This document shows positions 1-11,457 of a stretch of DNA of 64,000 nt, one piece after another; position 1 is the stretch's first letter, and the number at the start of each line of letters is the position of its first letter. This stretch comes from Eublepharis macularius (taxonomy: Eukaryota > Chordata > Lepidosauria > Squamata > Eublepharidae), in assembly GCF_028583425.1 (NCBI RefSeq), contig NC_072791.1, positions 17,565,868-17,629,867 of the forward strand, given 5' to 3'. The translations under genes and the position numbers were made by a program. The notes beneath the pieces are model-generated. The model was given only the letters and a program-made list of their open reading frames with translations. It was not told the DNA's origin and searched no databases.

Positions 1-2949
1 AAGGCCATTTGGGCCAGCTTCTCCCTCCTCGCTGCAGCTTCCTGTATCTGGTGGATTTTTGTTCATGAGGATCACTTACCAGTGCTTTAGAGAGAGTGCA
101 GAGAGTTGTGGGAAAGGGGAGGAGGGAAGAGTCCTACCAATGCCTTTTGTACAACCGTAGCATATTAGTTGGTATATATAACCTAATATTTATAACAAAA
201 TGGTATTTCTTGGTATATTTGTAAAACACTTTAGCATAGTTGCCTTTTAATCAAGCCATAATTGCAAATAACATACTGCTTCTTTGCTGTGACTGGGTAA
301 GTTGCTGCATGCGAATGGTCACAGACTTAGCTTAGTTTGTGCTGGTTGGGAAAATAGGAAGTAAATAGAAGTAGTAGGAAGTAAATAGAAGTGCTCATGT
401 CTTTACAAAGTTTCTTTTTTGAACTGTCAGCATTATCCAGAAACAGAATGCAAAAACCTATAGCACCTGCTTAGCAGAAGTGACCATATTGTTCATGTAT
501 ACACCACAGGATCTTTCATACAGCTTCCGTCTCTGATGGGAGAAAGGAGGCAACAATTCTGGCAATAAAGAATTGCAATATTAAACCACTGTCAGTACAT
601 AACACTGAACTGTTCACTAGTATGTCAATACTGCACCAAACAACTGCGTACAAAATTAGCTGAATGTAAATTAAACAAATAGTCTTTCAGATACAGTATC
701 ACCACTAGTTTCTTAGAATCATTTGCCAGAAGCTTCTATTTAGACATTGAATTTCCATTTTTCTCAATTACACCATGTCTCTTTGATTTGCTGCAGAAGA
801 TGGAGGAATCTGTAGCAAGTAGTTTCTAAAAGCAAAAAAAAGTTTTATAAGCATTTTCAGTGTTCCCAAAAATTTTCATTAGCGAAATAGTGGGAAAGTC
901 TAGGGAGGGGAGAGCATCCCTCATTTCCCCCCCCCCCCCAAAATTCCCTCACTTTTTTCTGTGGCACCGTACAGGAAGCAGCTGCCAGTTCAGACCAGTT
1001 ATACAGCTTAGAGCTCACATGTGGCTTCTCTGATTTGTCCTAGGTCTTGGCTTCTATTCTGTACAATTCTCACAGTAGAGAGCATCTCTTCTTTTCCTGA
1101 GTCACTGGAAAATAAGGAAAGTTGCTTGGGAAAAGTACTGGAGGATGGGGTTTCCTAAGGATGGTAGAATTGGAAGAGATTCTCATTAAAGACTCAGGAT
1201 CCATAAACTTGGTGATAGAACTTGGTCCATGTTTCATGCCATAGAACTGTGGCATGTTGACAGTGAGAAAATAGTTACTGCCTTTCTCAGTGTGCTGCCA
1301 GTGTCATGTTTGGGCATGCACGCTTCAGTTGTCAGCACACTGTAGCCACCATTTATTGACTAAATCTTTCCATTTACCGCAAATGCACGTTCATGTGGAG
1401 GCATGTTTAAACTAAGAAGTTTTTGAGAATAGTTTTGTAGTGGATGATAGGCTAGGAGGATTCTCACTGCTATGACAGGAGAAGTCTCGTCATGGCAGGG
1501 TGGTGTTTGGAGGCATCCGCTGTGGGTAATGTCTTCAAGCAGCCCAAGACATGGTCCTGATCAGGGATACCACTTGGCTAATGGCAACCAAGCTGTCTTT
1601 GATCTGCTGAAAATAAAATAATGATAGCAACAACAACCTTGTGCTTATATACCACTCGTCTGGACAAATTAGTGCCACACTCAGAGCTGTTAGCAAAGTC
1701 GGTGTTATTATTACCCCCCACAATACAGTTGGAGCTGAGAGGAGTGGCTTATCCAAGGCCACCTGCAGAGTTCATGTTAGTAGGGGGAGTTGGACCAGCA
1801 GAGTGCTGGCTTGGAGCCCAGCCACTTAACCACTATGCCACAGCAGCCCATATGAATGAGTAGAGGAGAAAAGCAGAGATGATTTAGAAGCATGTTGCTG
1901 TTTTCTTCCTGCATTACCTTCCAAAATAAGCAAGAGAGAAAAAAGGGATCGCACAAGAATGCATAGATTGGGAGAGGGATGTGGATGTGGCATTTACATC
2001 TTCATTGGATTAAAGGCCACTTTGAGAACTGACTGCCCCATGTGTAGTGTAAATAAGATCTGTGAAAGAGTCCTATGTAGACATTTCATCTTTAACGAAT
2101 ACATTTCACAAATATATTTCACCTTTAAGAAAGCTTTTCAGGCTGACATAACCAGGGTGATCTGATGGAACTGCTAGCCCTCATATCTCCAGTGGTGATT
2201 TACTAGAGAAGAGAGGTATAGATACCTGTTCTCAGCTAAGGTACAGGCCTCAATAAACACAACTGAGTAAGTATTGTCATAACTAAACACAATCTTCTGT
2301 CTCTGTTGCATTTGGAAGTTAAGCTGGTGGCTATAAGGAACAGGACTTTCCACATACGGATACTATGTCTCCTTGCTGCTCACTTTTAAACACTTGGTAA
2401 AAATGTGTCTTCTGTACTGATTTACCAGTATCATAGTATAGTGTGTTAGCTCTTTCTTTTTAAAAAGTAGAGCACGAATTGAGCCGGTGGTAACTGTACT
2501 CTTAACACCAGAGCTGGTCTTGTCTGGTGCCACAATGGCTGAACACACCTACTCATTAAATAATTTAGAACAGCTATTTGCTGGTCCCTGGTGAATCGCC
2601 ATGGAAAGGAGTGGCAATATGGAGACAAAACCCATTAAGAAGAAGTAGCTATTCTGTATTGATCGGATGGTAGATGTGCTCAAACATGGTACTTGAAAGT
2701 GACCAGATTGACATTTTTATTTAATAGGCATCTGCAAAATTATAAACTAGTGGAAAGCTGATTTGTTGGATTGCTGATACTTTTAATATCATTTGTTTGA
2801 GCAAGGCCAAGAGCAAATGACCTATTAATCTCAACATCATTGTAACTGGGCTTCTTGGAGTTTAGAATACAAGTGTCTTTTAATGCAGCCTGTGAATTTG
2901 TTAGGATTTTGCATTCTCTTACAGCCTCTCACTTTGCTGTTCTCAACAG
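1..2949 (+). other. CDCA4 upstream intron (non-coding)
   Basis: No coding exon is seen here. The stretch ends in a pyrimidine-rich tract and an AG at 2948-2949, directly before the CDCA4 coding exon, so it is read as the last part of that gene's intron. It holds one old SINE (1612-1850), a 13-base C run near 933-945 and otherwise AT-rich unique sequence. The first CDCA4 exon and promoter must lie left of the window. Confidence 0.7.
1612..1850 (-). mobile_element. Old tRNA-derived (MIR/CORE-like) SINE, reverse orientation
   Basis: Read on the minus strand this shows the usual order: a tRNA-like head with the gtggttaagtgg-type start, a middle with the 'ccttggataag' core, and an AT-rich tail made of repeated TTATTATT/TTGTTGTT. 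It belongs to a third SINE variety distinct from the two common ones elsewhere in the window. It is diverged and probably old. Family assignment is by recalled resemblance. Confidence 0.6.
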
Positions 2950-2955
2950 GATACA

Positions 2956-3699
2956 ATGTTTGTCCGCGGACTAAAGAGAAAATGTATTGACGGAGAGGAA
3001 GATGTTGAAGGAACTTTAGCTGGCTTTAAAGCTATTCCTTCTTACAATCTACAGCGCCAGTCACTATTGGACATGTCTCTGGTTAAACTTCAACTGTGTC
3101 ACATGCTTGTTGAACCTAATCTCTATCGTTCAGTACTTATAGCCAATACAGTACGGCAGATCCAAGAAGAAATGACCCAGGACGGGACTTGGCAGATGAT
3201 AAGTGCACAGAGTACAGGACCAACCTCTTTGGACCGTTTAGTTTCAACAGACATTCTCTGTCGTTCTTCGAAGGAGCAAGCTGAAGAAAAGCTTGTCCAA
3301 GGTTATAGTGGCTTCTCAAAAGACTTTGAGGACACGCAGTTACAAGGGAGCTCAGAAAACTTAAGACCTGCTCCAGCACAAGCTCCCAGAAACCTTCAGA
3401 ATAATGTATGGGATATGGAGTGCCCTGCAGAAAATAGAGGAAACTTCCATAAATCATTAGATCAAATATTTGAAACCTTAGAAACAAAAACACCAGATTC
3501 TGTTGAAGATCTCTTTTCAGAAGTCGACAGTTCCTATTACAATCTTGACACTGTATTAACAGGAATGATGGGCAGTACAAAAATGGGACACTGCGATGTA
3601 CTCGAAACGTTTCCTCAAGCAAGCACCAGTTCTAACTCTAACTGTAAATCTGATCTGAATGAGCTGGATCATTTTGTGGAGATTCTAGTTGAGTCTTGA
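2956..3699 (+). CDS. CDCA4: Cell division cycle-associated protein 4 (SERTA/TRIP-Br family)
   Basis: CDCA4 is a nuclear transcription co-regulator of the TRIP-Br family that modulates E2F-dependent, cell-cycle-linked transcription. The 247-residue product opens with MFVRGLKRK, has the SERTA domain at about residues 30-77 with the block RSVLIANTVRQIQEEM (58-73), a central FHKSLDQIFETLETK segment (164-178), the acidic VEDLFSEVDSSYYNLD region (183-198), and the C-terminal motif SDLNELDHFVEILVES (232-247). Each of these has a recognisable counterpart in human CDCA4, which is about 241 aa. The whole coding region is in one exon; the splice acceptor AG is at 2948-2949 and only six bases precede the ATG, which is the vertebrate gene structure. 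No frame damage is seen. A second SERTA gene follows about 49 kb downstream on the same strand. Confidence 0.96.
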   Translation: MFVRGLKRKCIDGEEDVEGTLAGFKAIPSYNLQRQSLLDMSLVKLQLCHMLVEPNLYRSVLIANTVRQIQEEMTQDGTWQMISAQSTGPTSLDRLVSTDILCRSSKEQAEEKLVQGYSGFSKDFEDTQLQGSSENLRPAPAQAPRNLQNNVWDMECPAENRGNFHKSLDQIFETLETKTPDSVEDLFSEVDSSYYNLDTVLTGMMGSTKMGHCDVLETFPQASTSSNSNCKSDLNELDHFVEILVES

Positions 3700-5945
3700 G
3701 ACAGAGGGTGAAAGCGACATCCTTTGAGGAAGCCAGATCTTGAGTAGTCAATCTTTCAAACAGCTTGTTCTGTCAGCTGCACATGATCTTCCAAAAAAAA
3801 AAAAGCCCTTCATTTTTCAAAGCTGTATTAATGTATAAAATTAACTTGCAATTTGTAATGTCTGATCTGTGAGTAAATATTTCTAATGGCCACAATCCAG
3901 AGAGGTATACTAGGCATGTGTCTAGCAAGGCTTCAAATTTCCTCTTTACTATCACAATCCCCACTGTGTACCACGGCACAGACTGCTGTGGAAACTCTTT
4001 TGTGTTTCAGTAGTGGCTCAGTGTTTCCAAAGGCTCCTGAGTGTGCAGGGTTGATCACACAGTTCTCTGTATTGTGCCGATACAACTCCCCCCCTCGCCT
4101 TGGGTTCCACAACTTTGACAACTAGATTAGTTTGCTAATCCCTTCTAGTTTTTAGAAGAGACTTAAAATGTGACAGGGTTTCTTTTCTGTTGATTGTCTC
4201 ATCTTCCCTGAAAGTTAACGTGTTGGGGACACTCAGCATATGAAAGGTGGTTATAAAGTTCTCGGTCCAAGTCTAAATCCAGTTCAGTTCTATTCCAACT
4301 GAAGACTTTTTAGCATTTGCTCCTCTTTCCGTGGACTTGAGTGGTCCACCTTTTCAACTAATTGGTCCGAGGACCAAAAGCTTGGTTTGCCTCTTAACTC
4401 CAAGGAAATACTTCACTGATTTCTATCTTCAGTTAACCATCTAGCTTATAAAGAACCAAAAGCATTGATTCCTGGTATCCTAGCTCATTTTTTTTTTGTC
4501 ATTCTTATGTTCTGGGTTTTTTTTTTAAACTATAGTTAATAGTTTTGAAAAGTGTTTATCAGTGTTCAGAATTTTTCAGCTATTTTCCGAAGATATATTT
4601 TTGCTACGAATCTTCTGTCAACTGCTTATTTAGTATCCTGACATATCTGCAGTTGTATTTTTTTAATCACTTTGATGAAGGGATTTTTTTTCTTACGATG
4701 GGCCTCCCTTAGCTGAGTAAAAGTATGTAAATATATACAACCTTAATGTAGGATCAGCTGTTCGCATTCTGTCTTAGAGAGTAGTGCGTGCTTAAAGAGT
4801 GAAGAGAGGGTTATTCTCGATACAGCTGTTACATAGACGCTGGAGGAGGAGCTCTGGAGGAGCTCTTCATGCATTTACACTTCAGTCCAAGCCATGTTTT
4901 TGTTACCATCCAGCACAGACTGTCAGTTTTATTTATATATATTTATATCATCCAATTAATTGTTTAAAAGTCTACCATCCTACTTGTTCTGTGTTTGGGA
5001 AAGCAAATGTAACTTACCTTGCACTAACTGTTATAAGACTGTTACAGAGTCCTTTCAAGAGTGTTCTCTAAAATGAATTTGCTCCAAGATGTAAATACAT
5101 GTTTGGCTGAAACTTGAGTAATGGAAGTCATAGCACCTAGTTAGTATTCAGTCCAAAATAGAGGAAAGACACCTTGCCTGAGTATATGCAAAGTATTTTC
5201 TCATAAAAGCAGTTTCCAGAGAAAAGCAGCAGCACATCTAGTAACACTTGCTATAAAACTGCCCATTTTTTACGTTGCTAAACTGGTGAAAATGTAGCTA
5301 TATGGTGGGGAAAGGGCTATGAGAACCCTACTTCTTTGGGTAACATTTTAATGAAAGTTTTTTTCTGAGCAATTTTAGCCACTTCAGCATGAATTCACAA
5401 TGACCAGATTTGGAAATACTGCTTTTTTGAAAACAACTCTGATTTCTGACTTTATATGAACACTAGTTTAAAGCATTGGGAAGCCTTACTTCCCAGCAGA
5501 GAGGGCCTTAGATGCTGCACTGTCTTTGTTTAAATGGAATTGTTAGAGCCAGTAAGGGAGAGCAGCTGGGCAAGCATTCCCACCATATAAGCCAAAAACA
5601 TCTCTTCGAAACATAAAGATCTTTGTCTTGTGTACACATAGCTAACTGTCTTCGTCTTAGTTTAAGTTGCAGTCTGAAACCATTTTTCATAACTGGCCCC
5701 TCCTGAACTTAATAGGGTTACTTACAAGGAACTGGTTTCTAGACTGTGGCCTTAATCATTTTAAGTGCTTTTGAAGCTAACTGACTTGAAAATGGCATTG
5801 TATGTTTTCCAGTCTTGGCAGATAAATGCCTGTTTCTGTAACTTTGCGTTTTGTGTCAGACCATGCGGTTTGTAAGGGGACCTTTTTAAAGCATTGGAAA
5901 ATGATTAATGTCTTTTTATATTAAAGTTGAATACGAAGAGACTTC
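3700..5945 (+). other. CDCA4: CDCA4 3' untranslated region
   Basis: AT-rich sequence without coding potential follows the stop codon. No clear repeat is inserted in it, in contrast to the region just beyond. The end is placed after the ATTAAA at 5920-5925, which is followed by a T/GT-rich stretch typical of a cleavage region. Later AATAAA motifs near 7268 and 7364 could serve as distal sites. Extent is inferred from signals, not from transcripts. Confidence 0.55.
5920..5925 (+). terminator. CDCA4: Likely CDCA4 poly(A) signal (ATTAAA)
   Basis: ATTAAA lies about 2.2 kb after the stop codon, with a TTTGTTGCTTTG downstream element about 20 bases later. It is the best-supported signal before the first block of repeats. 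Confidence 0.5.
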
Positions 5946-6225
5946 TTTGTTGCTTTGTAGACTTTTTTTAAAAGGCTTTAACACAAGTTACAGCTAGCTC
6001 ATGCTTAAAAACCTGGGCCCATGAAATAGCTTCATGGATGCTGGTGGGCTTTCTTTAATAGAACGACAGAGACATCTTAAATTAGAAAGCTGTGAATGGA
6101 TGCTGCAGAATGTAATCAACCCTTATTAGGATGCAAACATCTCACAGACTCTAAAGAAACAAACCTAAAGATATGTGGAAGATCACATTGCATATAAAAG
6201 TGAGACACCAACAGTGAAATTGTGA

Positions 6226-6275
6226 GCAGAGTTACTCCAGTCTATGCCCATTCAATGGTATTAGACTGGGGTAAG
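6226..6275. repeat. Degenerate copy of a small hairpin repeat
   Basis: Contains the paired phrases GTTACTCCAGTCTA and TTAGACTGGGGTAA around a short centre. It is an eroded relative of the better-preserved hairpin at 23158-23247, abutting the fold-back element that follows. Confidence 0.5.
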
Positions 6276-6277
6276 TC

Positions 6278-6425
6278 ATCTTGTGGCGTCTTTGAGACTA
6301 ACTAATGTATTGTGGCTTAACCTTTCTTGAGCCCTGATCACTTCAGATGAAGAGTGTCCGAAGTGGACCTTGGATTGTGAAACCTTATGACACGTGACAT
6401 TTGTTAGTCTTAAGATTTCATAAGA
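6278..6425. repeat. Fold-back (palindromic) dispersed repeat
   Basis: The left half runs from a 'gagactaactaat' phrase through to 'gatcacttcag'; the right half runs back from 'cagatgaagag' to 'tttgttagtctt', so the two halves are diverged inverted copies. The same signature recurs at 22855-23005, 55003-55225, 57655-57870 and, as half copies, at 29957-30085 and 63895-63990. Confidence 0.55.
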
Positions 6426-7689
6426 TTCTTCGCTGCGTCAACCTACAGCAGCCAGGCAGTCTCTCCCCCCCCCCCCAAATATTAATTATAGACCATACTA
6501 GCTCCTAAAATGTGCTGGCTATCGCCTACCAGGTATGTTAGACCCAAATAAAACTGCTCCGTGGGCCTAACTCCAAAGTAAGAGCATTTTGTAGCATAGC
6601 ATGAAAATCTTGTGTGTATTTGCCTGGAAGCGAGCCTTGCCGAGCTGGGTGGGTCTTCTGCATAAACGTGCATAGGGTGAGATGTGAGGCTACAGTCCTA
6701 CACAGCTTCACCAAGCCCAATTGCCAGCCATAATTCTTACAAGTAGTCCTTTATAGATTTGAGCTAGTTTGACTCGTATATATCTTTTTAAATGAGGTCC
6801 CATTAATTTTGTTGGGCTGTAAGTGTTCATCGTGTATGGCTGATTTAGAATGCAGTATTCTCTTAAGGCAGTTCCATTGTGTTGGTTAATTGAGTACCGT
6901 TTGTTCAGTAATTTGAACCGATACTGTATTTTTTTAATGAAACTTCTAGTTAGTGTATTTCTCAGAAACTTGCTGTCTATCAAATTGATTTTCATGTTAT
7001 AGTAGTTAAAGCCTGTAAAGCCGCATTAATATTCATTCTTATGTTCTGCTTAAGAGAGGGGTAGGAAAAATTGGTTGTTGAATATTGGGGAACATGCTGT
7101 ATAAAATTGACTCCAGAGTGCATGTAGAATCGTGAAGTGGACCAGCCTTCCATTAAGTGCTTTGATGAATATTGAGTAGGAGTGTTTTGGAAAAGACAGG
7201 AATTTCCTTTTTAATCTTGGCAAATTGCATAAAGCACATGAACTTCCAAGTTCTTCAGTTACTTCCAAATAAAAAGTTTACAGGGATGGATTACCAAATT
7301 TACAAGTGAATGCCACGTGAGCTTTTCTTTCCTAGAAGATGGGGTAGAAACAATGAGTCATGAATAAAGATCATACTACTTGGTAAGTTTGAGACCTATT
7401 TTATGCCTTGAAGGGTGTTTTCTCCTTGGCCCAGCCTGTTCTATTTCCTTTTTTCTTCCATATTTTTCCCCCTTATATTGATGATACATATAGCGGTAGC
7501 AAAGGTTCCAAAGCTATGTACTATCACATTGTTGCAGTTCTTGCTATGTGATGCTTCAGATTTCTTATGGGAGTTGAGTTCAACCACTGAGTATTTGTAC
7601 TTGATGATTTCAGAAAGTGGATAAAGCCATTTTAAGTTGTTTGCCATATATGGAAGCACTAGCAACAAAGCCCATTGTGGGGAAAAATA

Positions 7690-8665
7690 CAGTGGGCTCT
7701 AGAAAGGGGAGGGCAGGCAGGCAGGTATTGCCTCCTCCTCTGCATCTGAACCTGGCTGGGTGAAGCAGGGGGCAGGTATAGCCACCTGATCCCAGTCAGG
7801 TGAAGGGGGGCAGGCATTGCCACCTGCTCCGCTCCTGATCCAGGCAGGTGAAGGGGAGGGTGGGCATCATTTCCTTCTCTGCACCTGATCCTGGCCAGGT
7901 TGGTGTAGTGAGAGCCAGTTTGGTGTAGTGGTTAAGAGCGTAGGACTCTAATCTGGAGAACCGGGTTTGATTCCTCACTCCACTTGACGCCAGCTGGGTG
8001 ACCTTGGGTCAGTTACAGCTTCTAGCTCTCTCAGCCCCACCTACCTCACAGGGTGTTTTGTTGTGGGGATAATAATGACACTTTGTAAACGGCTCTGAGT
8101 GGATGTTAAGTCATCCTGAAGGGTGGTGTATAAATCGAATGTTATAGGTGAAGGGGAGCTGTGCATTGCCACCTGCTCCACTCCTGATCCCAGCCAGGTG
8201 AATGGGGGGGGTAGGCATTCCTACCTGCCCTGCTCCTGATCCCAGCTGGGTGAAAGGGGGCGGGCATTGCCTCTTGCTCCACACCTGATCCCAGTCAGGT
8301 AAAGGGAGGCAGGCATTGCTACCTGCTCTGCTCCTGATCCAAGCTGGGTGAAGGCAGGAGGCAGGCATCGCCCCCTGCTCCACGCCTGATCCCATTTGAG
8401 TGCAGCGGCTGGGCATTGTCACCTGCTCTGCTCCTGACCTCAGCTGGGTGAAGGGGAGGCTGGCATTGCCACCTCTTCCACATCTGATCCCAGCTGGATG
8501 CAGGTGGGGGCAGGCATTGCCACCTGCTCTATGCCTGATCCTAGCTGAGTGAAGGTGGGGGGGGGGGTGAGTATTGCCTCATGCTCTGCGCCTGATCCCA
8601 GCTGGGTGAAGGCAGAGGGCGGGCATTTCCGCCTGCTCCACGCCTGATCCTGGCCTGGGCTTCCC
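7690..8665. repeat. Minisatellite, unit about 50 bp, about 13 units
   Basis: The phrase CCTGATCC recurs at 48-57-base steps (for example near 7786, 7835, 7885, 8184, 8236, 8285, 8334, 8386, 8484, 8535, 8592 and 8644), each followed by 'cagctgggtgaagg' and 'ggcattgccacctgctc' variants. The array is split by a SINE at 7912-8145. Short open frames on the minus strand here are by-products of the repeat period. Confidence 0.9.
7912..8145 (+). mobile_element. tRNA-derived SINE, subfamily A, inserted in the minisatellite
   Basis: Starts with the 'gagccagtttggtgtagtgg' head, continues with an A-box/B-box-like tRNA region ('gggtttgattcc'), a 'ccttgggtcag' core and ends in 'tataaatcgaatgttat'. The 50-bp array resumes in phase immediately after it, so the insertion postdates the array. 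A short extra 'ttggtgtagtg' precedes the head. Confidence 0.88.
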
Positions 8666-8939
8666 TCCACGGCACACTCTCAGAGGGATGGATTGCCTCT
8701 TCTCGGCTTCCCTCCACAGCAGTGCCCTCTAGAGGCACACCAGGACAGCAAGTGAGTTGCCTGCAACACGGTTAGCCTTTTATATAGTAGGATTCCATGT
8801 GTATGCCCTAAAAGTGAGCCATTCTTGTATATCTTGGGGGTTCAAGAACCCTGTGCCTTGTGACAGAAGAGTAAAGACTAGAGACCTCAATGGCCACTTG
8901 GATGTTATGTATGGATGCAATAAGAAGTATGATGCTAGA

Positions 8940-9122
8940 GTGCGCCATGAAGTCAGCTGACTTGTGGCAACTCCAGGTGGGGTTTTCATAGCAAGAAACT
9001 ATTGCCTGCCTCTGCAAACCTGGGCTTTGTTGAAGGTCACCCATCCAATTACTAACCAAGGCTGACCCTGCTTTGCTTCTGAGATCTGAAGAGATCAGTC
9101 TTCCCTGCACTATCCGGTATAA
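8940..9122 (-). mobile_element. 5S-rRNA-derived SINE (SINE3 type), reverse orientation
   Basis: The 9041-9118 part is a diverged reverse complement of the 3' two thirds of 5S rRNA: 'acccatccaattactaacca', then 'gaccctgctttgcttctgag', then 'atctgaagagatca' correspond to the rRNA's internal promoter and following arms. The left part (8940-9040) with 'acttgtggcaactcc' is the non-5S body. It is a mobile-element copy, not a functional 5S gene. Confidence 0.75.
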
Positions 9123-10500
9123 ACTCCTTGAAATCATCCTCGTTGCAAACTTTTGAAACCCAATATGGACGACGAAAGCATTGCAAATAAATTAAACTGG
9201 TAACAGAATTCACAATGTGGTGGCTTCTGAAATATGCCAGTCAAGTGAAAGAGAACTCTTCATTCTTCATGCCTTTAAAGTCATTTTCCTGTAGTGTTTA
9301 ACTAGTCTAGTCTTTTGGCTATACAAAACAATTTGAAATGTCTAGTTGGCTTTTTTCCCCTCTAGAATTGTTTTTACATGATTAAACTTGTAGCCTGTTT
9401 GGGCAGCAACTTGTTAAAAAATGCTTTTTTTTTTTCTTACATGAGTAGTAAGGGGGGGGCGTTTAACCCAAAAGAACATCTACAAAATATAAAGATACTT
9501 AAGGAGCATGGTTGCAACTTTCCTGTTATGACATGCTTCCCCCCTGATGTTTTTAATCATATGCAGATCCATGCAAGCATAATCGGTTAATTAAAACTCA
9601 TCAGATGAATTGACTTTAATAGGGTAACAGTTGCGTGCTGCATCTTCATGGCCTTTTTGTGGAACTCCCTGCAATACGTAACTGGCCTTTACTGCCTACT
9701 ACCCTGCAGGGAGAAAAACTGAAATGGAAGGATCTTCAAAGCTGCTATCGTTTTTGCAGTGATAAAATACATGTAGCAGATGGGTGGGGAGAGCAGCTCG
9801 TTCTAAACGGCATGTTCTCGCCAACAGTCGCAGTGCAAGCGATGTGGCAAAAAAAAAAAAAGGTTCATTGCTTCTGTGCTTTGTGACCTCAGCTGTGAGG
9901 TCAGAGCACAGCTGTGGTTCGGAGACCGCTGGTAGGTTAAGACAGCTAGAGAGAAGCTGGAAGAGAGCCGCCTGCTGCTACTAGCTAAATACCGTGCACT
10001 GTTTGATGGCCGTCTCTGCTATGACAGATTCCTTCTCTTAAGGGGTAAAATCTTTTCTCTGTGTATGTGTGTTTGTGGGTATTCTGTTAATGGTTGATAC
10101 ATGTTAGATGTAAGTAGCATGGTTCATTTTTGGTTTTTTAAGGGCTTATCGCAATTGAATTTGCTGGAGCTCCCAGGAATAAGTTGAAGTTGATATTGTC
10201 AAGCTGCTAGTTAAAGTATCTTGTGTTTATCTAGGGCAGAATACTTAACAAGCTATAACAAGCATGTACAGAGGGGGTATCTGAGGGCCAAAATGAACAT
10301 GTAAAAAAATCCCATTTGTTTCAGTAGCAGATGGAAAAACATGAAATGTGCTCTTTTGAAATTACTACTCATTCTGATTTTCAGGATTCAAACTGCCTTG
10401 GGGGACAGCCTGGGCCAGTCACTGGGCAAGAGGAGTGCAACCACTCAGTAGCGGATATTACTGTCGATCACACAGTATCCTCATGGATTGCCTTGCTGGG
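9123..10500. other. Intergenic stretch, nothing recognised
   Basis: AT-rich, with homopolymer runs near 9427 and 9849. The open frames here are short and have no recognisable domains or splice context. Confidence 0.5.
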
Positions 10501-10501
10501 A

Positions 10502-10860
10502 TTTATTAATATTTATCTACTTCATTTATAACCCGTCTTTGTGAGTCAAGCTGGATTGCAAAGTATAAAATAGTGCAGTCAGACAGCATAAGCCATTCAA
10601 TTAACAATGCAACAAGACTAGGTTTACAAAAGAATGCAAAGTAAAGAAAACCACATTAACACATGACACTGTAAATAAGGCAGAAAATGGTAGGAGAAGG
10701 CAGCGGAAGCAAGATCATACGTACAATAAGCAATGCAATAGACTACAATCCTACTTGTTTTATAGGAGCACCCTCCTGAACCATTCCATTACACTACAGT
10801 CCTATTTCCTTACTAAAAATGCCCTCCTGAACAGGAGGTACCAATATTGGTGATCTTTCT
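10502..10860 (-). mobile_element. LINE 3'-end fragment (L2/CR1-like), reverse orientation
   Basis: Shares phrases with the left end of the longer LINE at 17640-18715: an 'atttataacccg' tail, 'aatgcaacaagactagg' and 'tgccctcctgaac'. That copy is joined to reverse-transcriptase-coding sequence on the minus strand, so this one is read as the same element's 3' untranslated end. Confidence 0.6.
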
Positions 10861-10969
10861 TGAGGGTGAATTCCTGAAGATAGTGCTTAGAGATTTGCTT
10901 TACCATATGACCACCAATGATTTTTTTGGCATGGTTCCATGCTGCCTCCTGTGCAATTAACATCTACAT

Positions 10970-11361
10970 TACAGATGGGCACAAACTGAAATATGAACCA
11001 AAGTTCGTGACAAATCGGGCTGGTTCGTGGTTCGCGAACTGGCGATTCATCAGAGCCCATTTCTGACGAACCACCACGAACTTTAGGCTGGTTCTTTTGG
11101 TTCGTCACTGCAGACAGCCTGGCACCGATCAATTGGTTTCCTGGGCAACAGGGGATGGACTTCCTGCAGGCCTTCTGATGGCCCGGAAGTGACCTTTTGC
11201 TGACGCGGAAGTGGCCTTCTGCTGACCTGGATGTGACATTTTCATGAACTAAACAAACCGGTTCACAAACTGGGGCAGGTTCGTGAAAGTTCGTGGTTCG
11301 TGAAATGCAATGAATCACGAACCGCACGGTTCATTTTTTTTCCAGTTTGTGCCCATCTCTA
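10970..11361. mobile_element. hAT-type MITE with long inverted ends
   Basis: Ends are TACAGATGGGCACAAACTG at the left and CAGTTTGTGCCCATCTCTA at the right, inverted copies with few differences. Flanking 8-mers ATCTACAT and ATCAACAG agree at six of eight positions, which suits an aged 8-bp target duplication of the hAT superfamily. The interior is rich in GGTTCGTG/CACGAACC palindromes. The 146-residue minus-strand frame inside it is incidental. Confidence 0.8.
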
Positions 11362-11457
11362 ATCAACAGACATCATTGGGAGAAGTTGTCTGAATGGCTG
11401 AGACTGAAGCAGTGATGAACAAAGAAGGCAGAAGTAGTGACGGTTGGGAATCTTTTA

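Noticed and set aside
3137-3622. 161-codon minus-strand frame
   Set aside because: Antisense shadow of the CDCA4 coding exon, with no independent evidence.
9041-9118. Functional 5S rRNA gene
   Set aside because: Diverged, partial, and joined to a SINE body; no terminator T run on the proper strand.
10887-11327. 146-codon minus-strand open frame
   Set aside because: It lies almost wholly inside the hAT-type MITE at 10970-11361 and has no domain. Low stop density is explained by the GGTTCGTG-rich interior.
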